Origin: Bacteroidota bacterium
GTDB taxonomy: Bacteria; Bacteroidota; Bacteroidia; B-17B0; Aurantibacillaceae
Length of the DNA stretch: 61,098 bases
Reading direction: 5' to 3'
NCBI GenBank assembly: GCA_021323535.1
Contig: JAJONO010000029.1
Span: 1-61,098 of the forward strand
The position numbers and the translations under genes were made by a program. Below, piece after piece: positions 33,763-41,581 of the stretch. Position 1 is the stretch's first letter. The number at the start of each line of letters is the position of its first letter. The notes beneath the pieces were generated by a model. That model was not told the DNA's origin and searched no databases. It worked only from the letters and a program-made list of their open reading frames with translations.

Positions 33763-33823
33763 AGCCGCAGATTCCACAGATTTACACAGATAAATCTGCG
33801 AAAATCAGCGCTAATCTGCGGCT
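33763..33823. repeat. CAGATT-type nested inverted repeat
   Basis: Outer arms AGCCGCAGATT (33763-33773) and AATCTGCGGCT (33813-33823) pair perfectly. Inner arms CAGATTT (33777-33783) and AAATCTG (33793-33799) also pair. It lies between convergent genes and can fold as a long hairpin. Related to the element at 24460. Confidence 0.7.
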
Positions 33824-33840
33824 AAAAAAATAGAATATCT

Positions 33841-34851
33841 TTAATTATTATTCCCTAAAACTTTTAAAAGCTCATCTAACTTCGGAGTAAGAATAATCTC
33901 AGTCCTTCTGTTTTTCTTACGCGCTTCAGGCGTTTTTGCAGGATCTAAGGGAAAGAATTCGCCACGACCCGCTGCTGTAATTCTATGAGAATCTATTTTA
34001 GCGTTTGATAAAAGAATTTTTGTAACCGAAGTGGCACGGATCACACTCAGATCCCAGTTGTCTTTAATTTCGCCGGCGCCCTTCATAGGCACATCGTCGG
34101 TATGACCTTCTACCATCACGTTGATGTCGGTACTGCTTTCCAATACTTTCGCTACATTTTTAAGGGCCTCAACACCGCGCGCTTCCACGTTGGTTTTTCC
34201 GCTGGCGAAGAGAAGACTTTCATCCATACTCACATATACTTTTCCGTTCTTCTGGGTTACTGTTAAACCCTTTCCTTCAAAATTAAGAAGCGCATCGCTG
34301 AGTTTCTTTTTAAGATCGGCTGCGGCCTGATCTTTTTTACGGAGAATATCTTCAAGTTCTGCAACACGTGCTTCGCGTGATTTTAACTGGGCAGCCAATT
34401 CGTCCAGTTCGGCTTTCTGTTTTAAAAGTTTTGCTTCAAGCGCTTTGAGCTCGTCTTCTTTTTTCAATAAGGCTTCTTTGGTGAGCTGAAGATCGCCGCT
34501 GAGTTTAGCATTATCGCTGGCGCTTCCTGCCAAGAGCTTATTGAGACGATCCATTAAAGATTGATTCAACTGATCGAGCTTGTCGTATTTCGAAGTCAGG
34601 TTACGGTAGTTACTTCCAATAATGGTAGTATCGCGTTTAAGACCAATGTTTTCTTTTTCGTTTTTGGTCATCTGCTCTTTTAATTCCGCGAGCTTCACTT
34701 CATTTTCCTGGGCCGATTTTTTCAGAGCAGCTAATTCAGTATCGCAGGCTTTATATTTGTCATTCAGCTCATCATATTTTCTGGCCGGATAACATGAAGT
34801 TAAAATAACGGCGCATACAAGCGCAAGTGATAAATAGTAATTTTTAATCAT
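33841..34851 (-). CDS. OmpA-family lipoprotein with long coiled coil
   Basis: From the ATG at 34851 the protein is 336 residues. A lipoprotein signal ends in VILTSC. Residues about 30-195 are heptad-rich coiled coil (KLAELKEQMTKNEKENIGLK, LKALEAKLLKQKAELDELAA). The C-terminal OmpA peptidoglycan-binding domain follows (VMVEGHTDDVPMKG, ARKKNRRTEIIL). Layout and motif resemble the MotB/OmpA-like lipoproteins that tie the outer membrane to peptidoglycan. A TTG six codons upstream is a weaker start, since the signal begins at MIKNYYLSLALV. Confidence 0.9.
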   Translation of the reverse strand: MIKNYYLSLALVCAVILTSCYPARKYDELNDKYKACDTELAALKKSAQENEVKLAELKEQMTKNEKENIGLKRDTTIIGSNYRNLTSKYDKLDQLNQSLMDRLNKLLAGSASDNAKLSGDLQLTKEALLKKEDELKALEAKLLKQKAELDELAAQLKSREARVAELEDILRKKDQAAADLKKKLSDALLNFEGKGLTVTQKNGKVYVSMDESLLFASGKTNVEARGVEALKNVAKVLESSTDINVMVEGHTDDVPMKGAGEIKDNWDLSVIRATSVTKILLSNAKIDSHRITAAGRGEFFPLDPAKTPEARKKNRRTEIILTPKLDELLKVLGNNN

Positions 34852-34931
34852 GTTTAAATTTAGTTCCAATTTTTGAATTACCGAATTATTTCAATACCTG
34901 TTTTTAACAAGGTAATTGTTCACAAAATAGC

Positions 34932-34939
34932 TATCTTTG
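34932..34939 (+). promoter_or_regulatory. Candidate -7 element (TATCTTTG) for acs
   Basis: An exact TAnnTTTG match 67 bp before the acs ATG, implying a 5' leader of about 60 nt. The nearest TTG upstream (34916) is closer than ideal. Confidence 0.45.
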
Positions 34940-35006
34940 ATTCACCCGGATCCTGTTTCCATAACCTGTTTTCATTGGAGGATCCTTCATATCAAAGGCT
35001 AAACCT

Positions 35007-36896
35007 ATGCAGATAAAGAACCTGGAAGAATATAATATAGCTTACGAAGAAAGTGTTAAAGATCCTGAAAGATTCTGGGCTTCGGTGGCGGAACATTTTG
35101 AATGGCAGAAGAAATGGGACAAGGTCCTTGAATGGAACTTTACGAGCCCCGATATAAAATGGTTCATTAACGGAAAACTGAATATCACGGAGAATTGCAT
35201 CGATCGTCATCTTGCCACCAAGGCCAGAGATGTTGCTTTTTACTTCGAAGAAAACGAGATCGGAAAACCTGTTCGTGAAATCACGTATCAGAAACTGCAC
35301 GATGAAGTGTGTCGCCTCGCCAACGTTTTAAAAAGTTTTGGCGTTAAAAAGGGCGACCGCGTTTGCATTTATTTACCAATGATTCCTGAAGCGGTGTACG
35401 CTTTACTGGCCTGCGCCCGTATTGGTGCGGTTCACTCGGTGGTGTTTGGGGGATTCAGCGCCCAGTCTATCAAGGATCGCATTAACGACAGCAGCTGCAA
35501 AGTAGTTCTTACCAGTGATGGAGCATACCGTGGCAATAAGCAGATTCCGATGAAAGCAACCGTGGATGAAGCTCTCGTAGATTGTCCTTCTGTAACCAAC
35601 GTGCTCGTTTATAAACGTATCAATGGAAAAGTGAACATGTTAAACGGACGCGATCATGATTGGGAGACCGAAGTAAAAAAACAGGAAACGGTTTGCACCG
35701 CAGAAATTATGGACAGTGAAGATCCGCTTTTCATTCTTTATACTTCAGGAAGCACCGGGAAACCAAAAGGTGTTGTGCATACTTGTGGGGGATACATGGT
35801 TTACACCTGCTACAGTTTTCTAAATGTGTTTCAATACGAGCCCGGACAAATTTACTGGTGCACCGCCGATGTGGGCTGGATCACCGGGCACTCTTACATT
35901 ACTTACGGTCCGCTTCTTGCCGGAGCAACCTCTGTTATTTTCGAGGGTGTTCCAAATTATCCAGATGCCGGAAGATTCTGGAACGTAGTCGACAAAATTA
36001 AGGTAAACGTGTTTTATACGGCTCCAACTGCTATTCGAGCCTTGGAGGCTGCTGGTTTGGACTTCGTGAAACCACATAGTTTAAGCTCGCTTAAAGTTCT
36101 TGGGAGCGTTGGGGAACCTATTAATGAGGAAGCCTGGCAGTGGTACCATAAAAATATTGGAAAAGAAAAATGTCCCATCGTTGATACCTGGTGGCAAACC
36201 GAAACAGGAGGAATTTTAATTTCTCCCCTGGCAAATATTACAAAAACAAAACCGGGATTCGCTACGCTGCCTTTACCGGGCGTTCAGCCTGTATTGGTAG
36301 ATGACAAAGGAAAAATTATTGAAGGAAATGGAGTGGAAGGGAACCTTTGTATTAAGTTTCCGTGGCCGTCTATTATCAGAACTACTTATGGCGATCACGA
36401 ACGTTGTAGGCAAACCTATTTCGCAACCTACAGTAATTTATATTTTACCGGTGATGGCTGTAAACGCGATGAAGACGGTTATTACAGAATTACAGGTCGC
36501 GTCGACGATGTGATAAACGTAAGCGGCCACCGTATCGGAACTGCTGAAGTAGAAAGCGCCATCAACGAATGTGAAGAAGTGGTGGAATCTGCTGTTGTGG
36601 GTTATCCTCACGATATCAAAGGGCAAGGCATCTACGCGTATTGCATTGTGCCAAAAAGTTCACGGTCACATGATGAAATAAGAAAAGAAATTTTAAATAC
36701 AGTCAACAAAATTATTGGTCCGATTGCGAAGCCTGATAAAATTCAGATCGTAAACGGATTACCGAAAACACGAAGCGGAAAAATCATGCGACGCATTCTC
36801 AGAAAAGTTGCAGAGGGCGATGTAAGCAATCTCGGAGATACATCTACGTTGCTTGACCCTGCAGTTGTAGAAGAAATTGTGAAAGGAAAGATTTAA
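35007..36896 (+). CDS. acs: Acetyl-CoA synthetase
   Basis: 629 residues, near the usual Acs length. ERFWASVAEHFEWQKKWDKV is the typical N-terminus. The P-loop-like adenylation motif is LYTSGSTGKPKGVVHTCGGY, followed by CTADVGWITGHSYITYGPL and DTWWQTETGG. The regulatory acetylation lysine sits in PKTRSGKIMRR. It activates acetate with ATP and CoA to acetyl-CoA in the cytoplasm. The methyltransferase gene follows after 4 bp. Confidence 0.96.
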   Translation: MQIKNLEEYNIAYEESVKDPERFWASVAEHFEWQKKWDKVLEWNFTSPDIKWFINGKLNITENCIDRHLATKARDVAFYFEENEIGKPVREITYQKLHDEVCRLANVLKSFGVKKGDRVCIYLPMIPEAVYALLACARIGAVHSVVFGGFSAQSIKDRINDSSCKVVLTSDGAYRGNKQIPMKATVDEALVDCPSVTNVLVYKRINGKVNMLNGRDHDWETEVKKQETVCTAEIMDSEDPLFILYTSGSTGKPKGVVHTCGGYMVYTCYSFLNVFQYEPGQIYWCTADVGWITGHSYITYGPLLAGATSVIFEGVPNYPDAGRFWNVVDKIKVNVFYTAPTAIRALEAAGLDFVKPHSLSSLKVLGSVGEPINEEAWQWYHKNIGKEKCPIVDTWWQTETGGILISPLANITKTKPGFATLPLPGVQPVLVDDKGKIIEGNGVEGNLCIKFPWPSIIRTTYGDHERCRQTYFATYSNLYFTGDGCKRDEDGYYRITGRVDDVINVSGHRIGTAEVESAINECEEVVESAVVGYPHDIKGQGIYAYCIVPKSSRSHDEIRKEILNTVNKIIGPIAKPDKIQIVNGLPKTRSGKIMRRILRKVAEGDVSNLGDTSTLLDPAVVEEIVKGKI

Positions 36897-36900
36897 GAGA

Positions 36901-37389
36901 ATGTTCAATTACAGTTATTACAATTCACCGGTTGGAGATTTAGAAATACGTTACGATGAGCATTTCATCTACGCGTTTTTATTCCGGAACGAAGGCTATT
37001 CAAAAAAAGAAGAAGGTCCGCAGACAAAACTGATCATGGAGGCGCATCACCAACTACAGGCTTATTTCGACGGAACACTGAAACAATTTAACCTCCCATT
37101 GCAATTTGAAGGAACCGATTTTCAGAAGAAAGTATGGACTGAACTTACTAAAATTGATTTTGGAAAAACCATTTCTTATCTCCAGATGGCCAGGCAACTT
37201 GGCGATGAGAAAAGCATACGGGCGGCTGCTTCTGCCAACGGTAAAAACCCTTTTGCCATAGTAGTACCCTGCCACCGCGTCATTGGAACTGATGGTAGCC
37301 TCACTGGCTATGCCGGCGAATTATGGCGCAAACAGTGGCTCCTCGACCATGAGGCGAAGACCTCCGGGACGTACCTGAAGTTGTTTTGA
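36901..37389 (+). CDS. ogt: Methylated-DNA-protein cysteine methyltransferase
   Basis: 162 residues, the Ogt size. A short N-terminal domain (SPVGDLEIRYDEHFIYAFLF) precedes the DNA-binding/catalytic domain FQKKVWTELTKIDFGKTISY. The acceptor cysteine is in IVVPCHRVIG, followed by GSLTGYAGELWRKQWLLDHE. It repairs O6-alkylguanine by irreversible transfer of the alkyl group to that cysteine. Probably co-transcribed with acs (4-bp gap), though no metabolic link is evident. Confidence 0.95.
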   Translation: MFNYSYYNSPVGDLEIRYDEHFIYAFLFRNEGYSKKEEGPQTKLIMEAHHQLQAYFDGTLKQFNLPLQFEGTDFQKKVWTELTKIDFGKTISYLQMARQLGDEKSIRAAASANGKNPFAIVVPCHRVIGTDGSLTGYAGELWRKQWLLDHEAKTSGTYLKLF

Positions 37390-37419
37390 TCACTTCTTAA
37401 GATAAGCTATCACAACAGG

Positions 37420-37532
37420 AACTGTTATCCTGACGAAGGAAGGATCTGTTTTTTTACTACCTCAAAAGCCCAGATCCCTCGTGCCTCCTTCGGACGCTGA
37501 AGCTTTAGCGAAGGCGCTGCGGGATGACAGTT
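37420..37532. repeat. Long imperfect palindromic spacer element
   Basis: Outer arms AACTGTTATCC (37420-37430) and GGATGACAGTT pair with one mismatch. Inner pairs are CGAAGGA (37434) with TCCTTCG (37486) and GGATCTG (37442) with CAGATCC (37471). The pattern is a cruciform-like spacer element of a type seen repeatedly in Bacteroidota genomes. It lies between the ogt and RSH genes. Confidence 0.65.
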
Positions 37533-37615
37533 AGTATTATAAGGATTCAAAAACCACTTTTAAATCTCCTTTCAAATCCTTAACTTAAAGGTCTCAATCC
37601 CGAGACTGTCCTGTT

Positions 37616-39820
37616 ATGCAAATTGATTTAGAAGCGGAACGTAAAGAAATCTTAAACCGCTATAAACTTTTAATTAAAGCCTGTAAACGTCGCCTCGAAA
37701 AAGGTGATAAGGAAACCGTGCGTAAAGCTTTTGAGGTTGCTGTTGAAGCACACAAAGAAATGCGCCGTAAAAGTGGAGAACCTTATATTTATCACCCGAT
37801 CGCGGTGGCGCAGATCTGTGCAGAAGAGATCGGACTTGGTTCAACCGGAATTGTTTGCGCGTTACTTCACGATACGGTAGAAGACACCGATCTTACACTC
37901 GAAGACATTCGCGGTTTGTTCGGGGAAAAAGTATCCCAGATCATTAACGGACTTACAAAAATTTCGGGTGTAATAGATAATACATCGTCTATTCAGGCAG
38001 AAAATTTCAGGAAAGTTCTCCTCACCATGAGCGAGGATATTCGCGTGATCCTCATCAAACTTGCCGATCGTCTTCATAATATGCGCACGCTGGAGCATAT
38101 GAAACGCGACAAGCAAATCAAAATCGCGAGTGAAACCCTGTTCCTGTACGCGCCGCTTGCTCACAGGCTCGGATTAAACACTATTAAAACAGAACTCGAG
38201 GACCTTGGATTAAAATATACAGATTCGGAAGCGTATTACGATATTGCTGTAAAACTCAAAGAAACAGAACCGGAAAGAAAGCGTTTCATCCAGAAATTTA
38301 TTGAGCCCTTAAAAGAAATTCTGGTTGAACAGGGATTTAAATTTAAAATATTCGGACGACCAAAATCTATTTTCAGCATTTACAATAAAGTAAAAACAAA
38401 AGGTGTTCTCTTTGAAGAGATCTATGATTTGTTTGCCATCCGCATTGTGATAGATACGCCTTATGATCAGGAAAAATCGGATTGCTGGAAAGTGTATTCG
38501 ATCATCACCGATTTTTATCATCCAAGTCCTGATCGCCTTCGGGATTGGATAAGCACGCCGAAAAGTAACGGGTACGAAAGTCTGCACACCACCGTAATGG
38601 GCCCGGAAGGGAAATGGGTTGAAGTACAGATCCGAACTCTTAGAATGGATGATCTGGCAGAGAATGGTTATGCGGCTCACTGGAAATATAAGGATAGCGC
38701 GGCCGATAAAGAAAGCAAACTTGAAAGCTGGTTATTGCGTATCCGCGAGATGCTCGAAAATCCCGATCCGAACGCTTTGGAATTTATTGATGATTTCAAA
38801 CTCAATCTTTTCAGCGATGAAATTTTTTCTTTCACTCCGAAAGGAGATATGAAAACTTTGCCTGTTGGTGCAACGGCTTTGGATTTTGCATTTGAGATTC
38901 ACACGAAGGTGGGAGAGCATTGCATTGGCGCCAAAGTAAATCATAAATTAGTTCCGTTAAGTCACGAATTAAAAAGTGGCGATCAGGTTGAAATTCTTAC
39001 CAGCAATAAACAAACTCCGAAGGAAGACTGGCTCAATTATGTAATTACCGCGAAAGCGAAATCAAAAATTAAGAATAGCCTCAAGGAACAACGTAAGAAA
39101 GTTGCTGAAGAGGGAAGAGAGATCCTTGAGCGTAAATTCTATAAACATAAAATTGATTTTACCTTACAGAACGTTAACGATTTCTGTCATTTCCTGAAAG
39201 TGCCTTCGTCGCAGGAATTATTTTACCGAGCCGCATTGGGAAATGTTGACGTAAAAGAAATAAAAGCTTTTATTAAGCACAAGGAAAATCCGGTTAAGCC
39301 CCAGCAGAAAAAAGGCGATGCACCCAAACTGGAACAGTTGGTTACCAATGCGCGGGGCAGCAGCAATATGCTGGTAATTGGCGACGACATGCAGAAGCTG
39401 GATTATAAATTATCGCCATGTTGTAACCCGATTCCAGGCGACGATGTGTTTGGATTTATTACCATTAACGAAGGAATTAAAATTCATCGCGTGAATTGCC
39501 CGAACGCGATCAAGCTACTTTCTAACTACGCATATCGTGTTGTAAAAGCAAAATGGATGAACGACCAGATGATCTCTTTCCTTGCCGGAATTAAGATTAT
39601 TGGTACAGATGAAATCGGTTTGGTAAATAACATCACAAAAGTTATTTCGAATGAAAACAACGTGAACATGCGTTCTATTAATTTTGATACGGATGGTGGA
39701 ATGTTCGAAGGAACCATCATGATCTATGTTCACGATACAAAACATTTAAATCATCTCATCGATAATCTCAAAAAAGTAAAAGGGGTTACGAAGATCGAGA
39801 GGATTGATGAGAAGGGATAG
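37616..39820 (+). CDS. relA: Bifunctional RelA/SpoT (RSH) (p)ppGpp synthetase/hydrolase
   Basis: 734 residues, full RSH length. Domains in order: HD hydrolase (YIYHPIAVAQICAEEIGLGS, the metal motif LLHDTVEDTDL); synthetase (FGRPKSIFSIYNKVKTKG, RLRDWISTPKSNGYESLHTT); TGS (IFSFTPKGDMKTLPVGATAL); helical and zinc-finger-like region (CCNPIPGDDVFGFI); and C-terminal ACT domain (NNVNMRSINFDTDGGMFEGT). Both catalytic motifs are intact, so it should make and degrade the stringent-response alarmone. It is bounded by a palindromic element upstream and a stem-loop 2 nt after the stop. Confidence 0.96.
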   Translation: MQIDLEAERKEILNRYKLLIKACKRRLEKGDKETVRKAFEVAVEAHKEMRRKSGEPYIYHPIAVAQICAEEIGLGSTGIVCALLHDTVEDTDLTLEDIRGLFGEKVSQIINGLTKISGVIDNTSSIQAENFRKVLLTMSEDIRVILIKLADRLHNMRTLEHMKRDKQIKIASETLFLYAPLAHRLGLNTIKTELEDLGLKYTDSEAYYDIAVKLKETEPERKRFIQKFIEPLKEILVEQGFKFKIFGRPKSIFSIYNKVKTKGVLFEEIYDLFAIRIVIDTPYDQEKSDCWKVYSIITDFYHPSPDRLRDWISTPKSNGYESLHTTVMGPEGKWVEVQIRTLRMDDLAENGYAAHWKYKDSAADKESKLESWLLRIREMLENPDPNALEFIDDFKLNLFSDEIFSFTPKGDMKTLPVGATALDFAFEIHTKVGEHCIGAKVNHKLVPLSHELKSGDQVEILTSNKQTPKEDWLNYVITAKAKSKIKNSLKEQRKKVAEEGREILERKFYKHKIDFTLQNVNDFCHFLKVPSSQELFYRAALGNVDVKEIKAFIKHKENPVKPQQKKGDAPKLEQLVTNARGSSNMLVIGDDMQKLDYKLSPCCNPIPGDDVFGFITINEGIKIHRVNCPNAIKLLSNYAYRVVKAKWMNDQMISFLAGIKIIGTDEIGLVNNITKVISNENNVNMRSINFDTDGGMFEGTIMIYVHDTKHLNHLIDNLKKVKGVTKIERIDEKG

Positions 39821-39822
39821 TT

Positions 39823-39882
39823 TTACAGACTTCGCCAAAGTGCCACACGAATTTCGTAACTGAACTTTGGCGAAGTCTGTAA
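39823..39882. repeat. Dispersed 22-nt-loop stem-loop element, copy 2
   Basis: A perfect 19-bp stem, TTACAGACTTCGCCAAAGT (39823-39841) with its complement (39864-39882), encloses a 22-nt loop with GAATTTC and a final ACTGA, as in copy 1 at 12560. It fills the whole 65-bp gap between two convergent genes and is probably their shared 3' end structure, though no T-run follows. Confidence 0.8.
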
Positions 39883-39885
39883 GGC

Positions 39886-40443
39886 TTAACTCTTAATCTC
39901 CCTTATCTTTAATTTCTGCGCAGGGTTTCCCTGGTAAATCCAATAAGCTTCAAGACTTTTTGTGGCAACGCTTCCAACAGTGAGTAAACTGTGACTGCCT
40001 AAGCGTACGCCAGGACAAACCGTAGTCTGTGCACCGGCCCAGGCGCCTTCTTCCAGTGTAATTTCCCCAATGAGAAGATCGAATGTAGAGCGTTTATAAT
40101 TGTGGTTTCCGCAAAGCAGCATGGCGCCCTGGGAAACGCAAGAATTATCTTTTAAAGTTACTTTCGCAAGGTTGTCGATCCACACCTGCTCACCGATCCA
40201 GACATGATCTCCTACAACTAATTTCCAGGGATATTTGATGGATACGTGTGGTTTAATGGTAACATCCTTTCCCACTTTTGCTCCGAAAGAACGAAGCAGA
40301 AACCTTTTAAATCCATAGAACGGAAACGACGACTTAAAAAAATACGCGCTGACAAAATACCAGAGCGCTCTCTTAAACAGAGTGCCACCCGGTTTGTACC
40401 AGTCGTTGTTAAACGAAGAAAGATCAGTTTTTAGTTGCGTCAT
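39886..40443 (-). CDS. WcaF-type hexapeptide-repeat acyltransferase
   Basis: 185 residues. An N-terminal amphipathic segment (YKPGGTLFKRALWYFVSAYF) is followed by a left-handed beta-helix with hexapeptide repeats (VTIKPHVSIKYPWKLVVGDH, VWIGEQVWIDNLAKVTLKDN). SQGAMLLCGNHNYKRS carries the probable catalytic His. This is the pattern of WcaF/colanic-acid-type acetyltransferases that O-acetylate polysaccharide sugars. It is the last gene of the minus-strand glycan operon and overlaps the preceding glycosyltransferase by 20 nt. Confidence 0.88.
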   Translation of the reverse strand: MTQLKTDLSSFNNDWYKPGGTLFKRALWYFVSAYFFKSSFPFYGFKRFLLRSFGAKVGKDVTIKPHVSIKYPWKLVVGDHVWIGEQVWIDNLAKVTLKDNSCVSQGAMLLCGNHNYKRSTFDLLIGEITLEEGAWAGAQTTVCPGVRLGSHSLLTVGSVATKSLEAYWIYQGNPAQKLKIREIKS

Positions 40444-41581
40444 TAAATAACTTTTTATACTGTTCTATGCTTTTTCCAATGTTTAATTTTTCGCTAATAT
40501 ACTTAATTGCAGCGTTACTTTTAGCTGTAAATTCTTCATTATTCAATACGGTCAGACTCTTGATCGCATTCACAAATCCTATTTTGTTATCCAGAGAAAC
40601 AGGGAAGCCCGCGTTATTATTTTCAACATCGTTCCAGGGTGTCTGGTCGCTGATGATAACAGGACAGCCGCACAACAGACTTTCTACTATGGAATGCCCG
40701 AAGTTTTCATTAAGTGTAGGAAGAAACAACGCGTGATAAGAAGCGATCATGCTTTGCACCTCATTGAATTGTAGTTCTTGCCGGTACGTCACTTTAATAT
40801 TAGAAGGAAGTGTTTTAATGATCGTTTCACATTCTGCCCAATATTCTCTGTCTTCAATATTACCGTAAATATCATATTCAATATTGAGCCCGTTTTTTAT
40901 AAAAGATAAAACCTCCAGAGCGAAATGCAGATTTTTCACACGCGCCACGCGCGACAAATAAAATAATTTAATGTGATTTTCTTTTTTTGCCTTAGGAACC
41001 TGTACTACAGAACCGGAGTTTACATTTGCGGCAATAGAAACTTCAGCTTTTTTAAATTGCCTGAGTATATCACTTTTTTCCTGCTCGTTGGTGGCGTGAA
41101 AATGAACGTTATTATACCAACCCGCCAATTTAGCTACGGTGAGAAAACCAACTTTTTTCAGCGATTTTAAGCCCATAGCGCCTTTGCTGAGCATACCACG
41201 AGGGGCGAGCAGGAGAGGGGCCTTGATTAAGTTTTTCTTTTTAGCTCGAACAATGGCTATTGAAAAGTCGTAGGACCACAAACTGTTCAGGTAAATAAGG
41301 TCGGGACTGATCTCAGTGATGAGTTTAATAATGTTTGGACCAGTCTGGTTTTCCTTTGAAAAATAATGATAGTGAACATTTTCCCTTTCAAACAATTTGT
41401 TTGGTTCAATGCCGGAATAGGGTTTATCGTTTCCAAGATCCGTATTGGAAGTAACAATGTAAAAATCGAAATGATCTTTGAGTAACGTGACAAGAGAATA
41501 GATGGATCTTACAGGCCCACCGGCTTTCGTTCCAGGTAAATACCAGTCGATGAGAATGACTATTTTTTGTTTTTTACTGAT
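40424..41581 (-). CDS. GT4-family glycosyltransferase, probable ATC start
   Basis: 385 residues if started at the ATC at 41581, giving MSKKQKIVILIDWYLPG, a complete first beta strand and loop of a GT-B fold; AGGPVRSIYSLVTLL follows. The C-terminal half has the GT4 pattern (LFYLSRVARVKNLHFALEVL, PTLNENFGHSIVESLLCGCP). The first conventional start, a TTG at 41395, would remove 62 residues of the N-terminal Rossmann domain. No ATG, GTG or TTG lies between. The ATC overlaps the asnB stop codon region, as expected for a translationally coupled start. It should transfer a sugar to a lipid-linked or polysaccharide acceptor. Confidence 0.85.
   Translation of the reverse strand: MSKKQKIVILIDWYLPGTKAGGPVRSIYSLVTLLKDHFDFYIVTSNTDLGNDKPYSGIEPNKLFERENVHYHYFSKENQTGPNIIKLITEISPDLIYLNSLWSYDFSIAIVRAKKKNLIKAPLLLAPRGMLSKGAMGLKSLKKVGFLTVAKLAGWYNNVHFHATNEQEKSDILRQFKKAEVSIAANVNSGSVVQVPKAKKENHIKLFYLSRVARVKNLHFALEVLSFIKNGLNIEYDIYGNIEDREYWAECETIIKTLPSNIKVTYRQELQFNEVQSMIASYHALFLPTLNENFGHSIVESLLCGCPVIISDQTPWNDVENNNAGFPVSLDNKIGFVNAIKSLTVLNNEEFTAKSNAAIKYISEKLNIGKSIEQYKKLFNDATKN

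Noticed and set aside
41287-41493. Separate 68-codon minus-strand frame
   Set aside because: The other frame at this place encodes the clear N-terminus of the glycosyltransferase, so this is an out-of-frame shadow.
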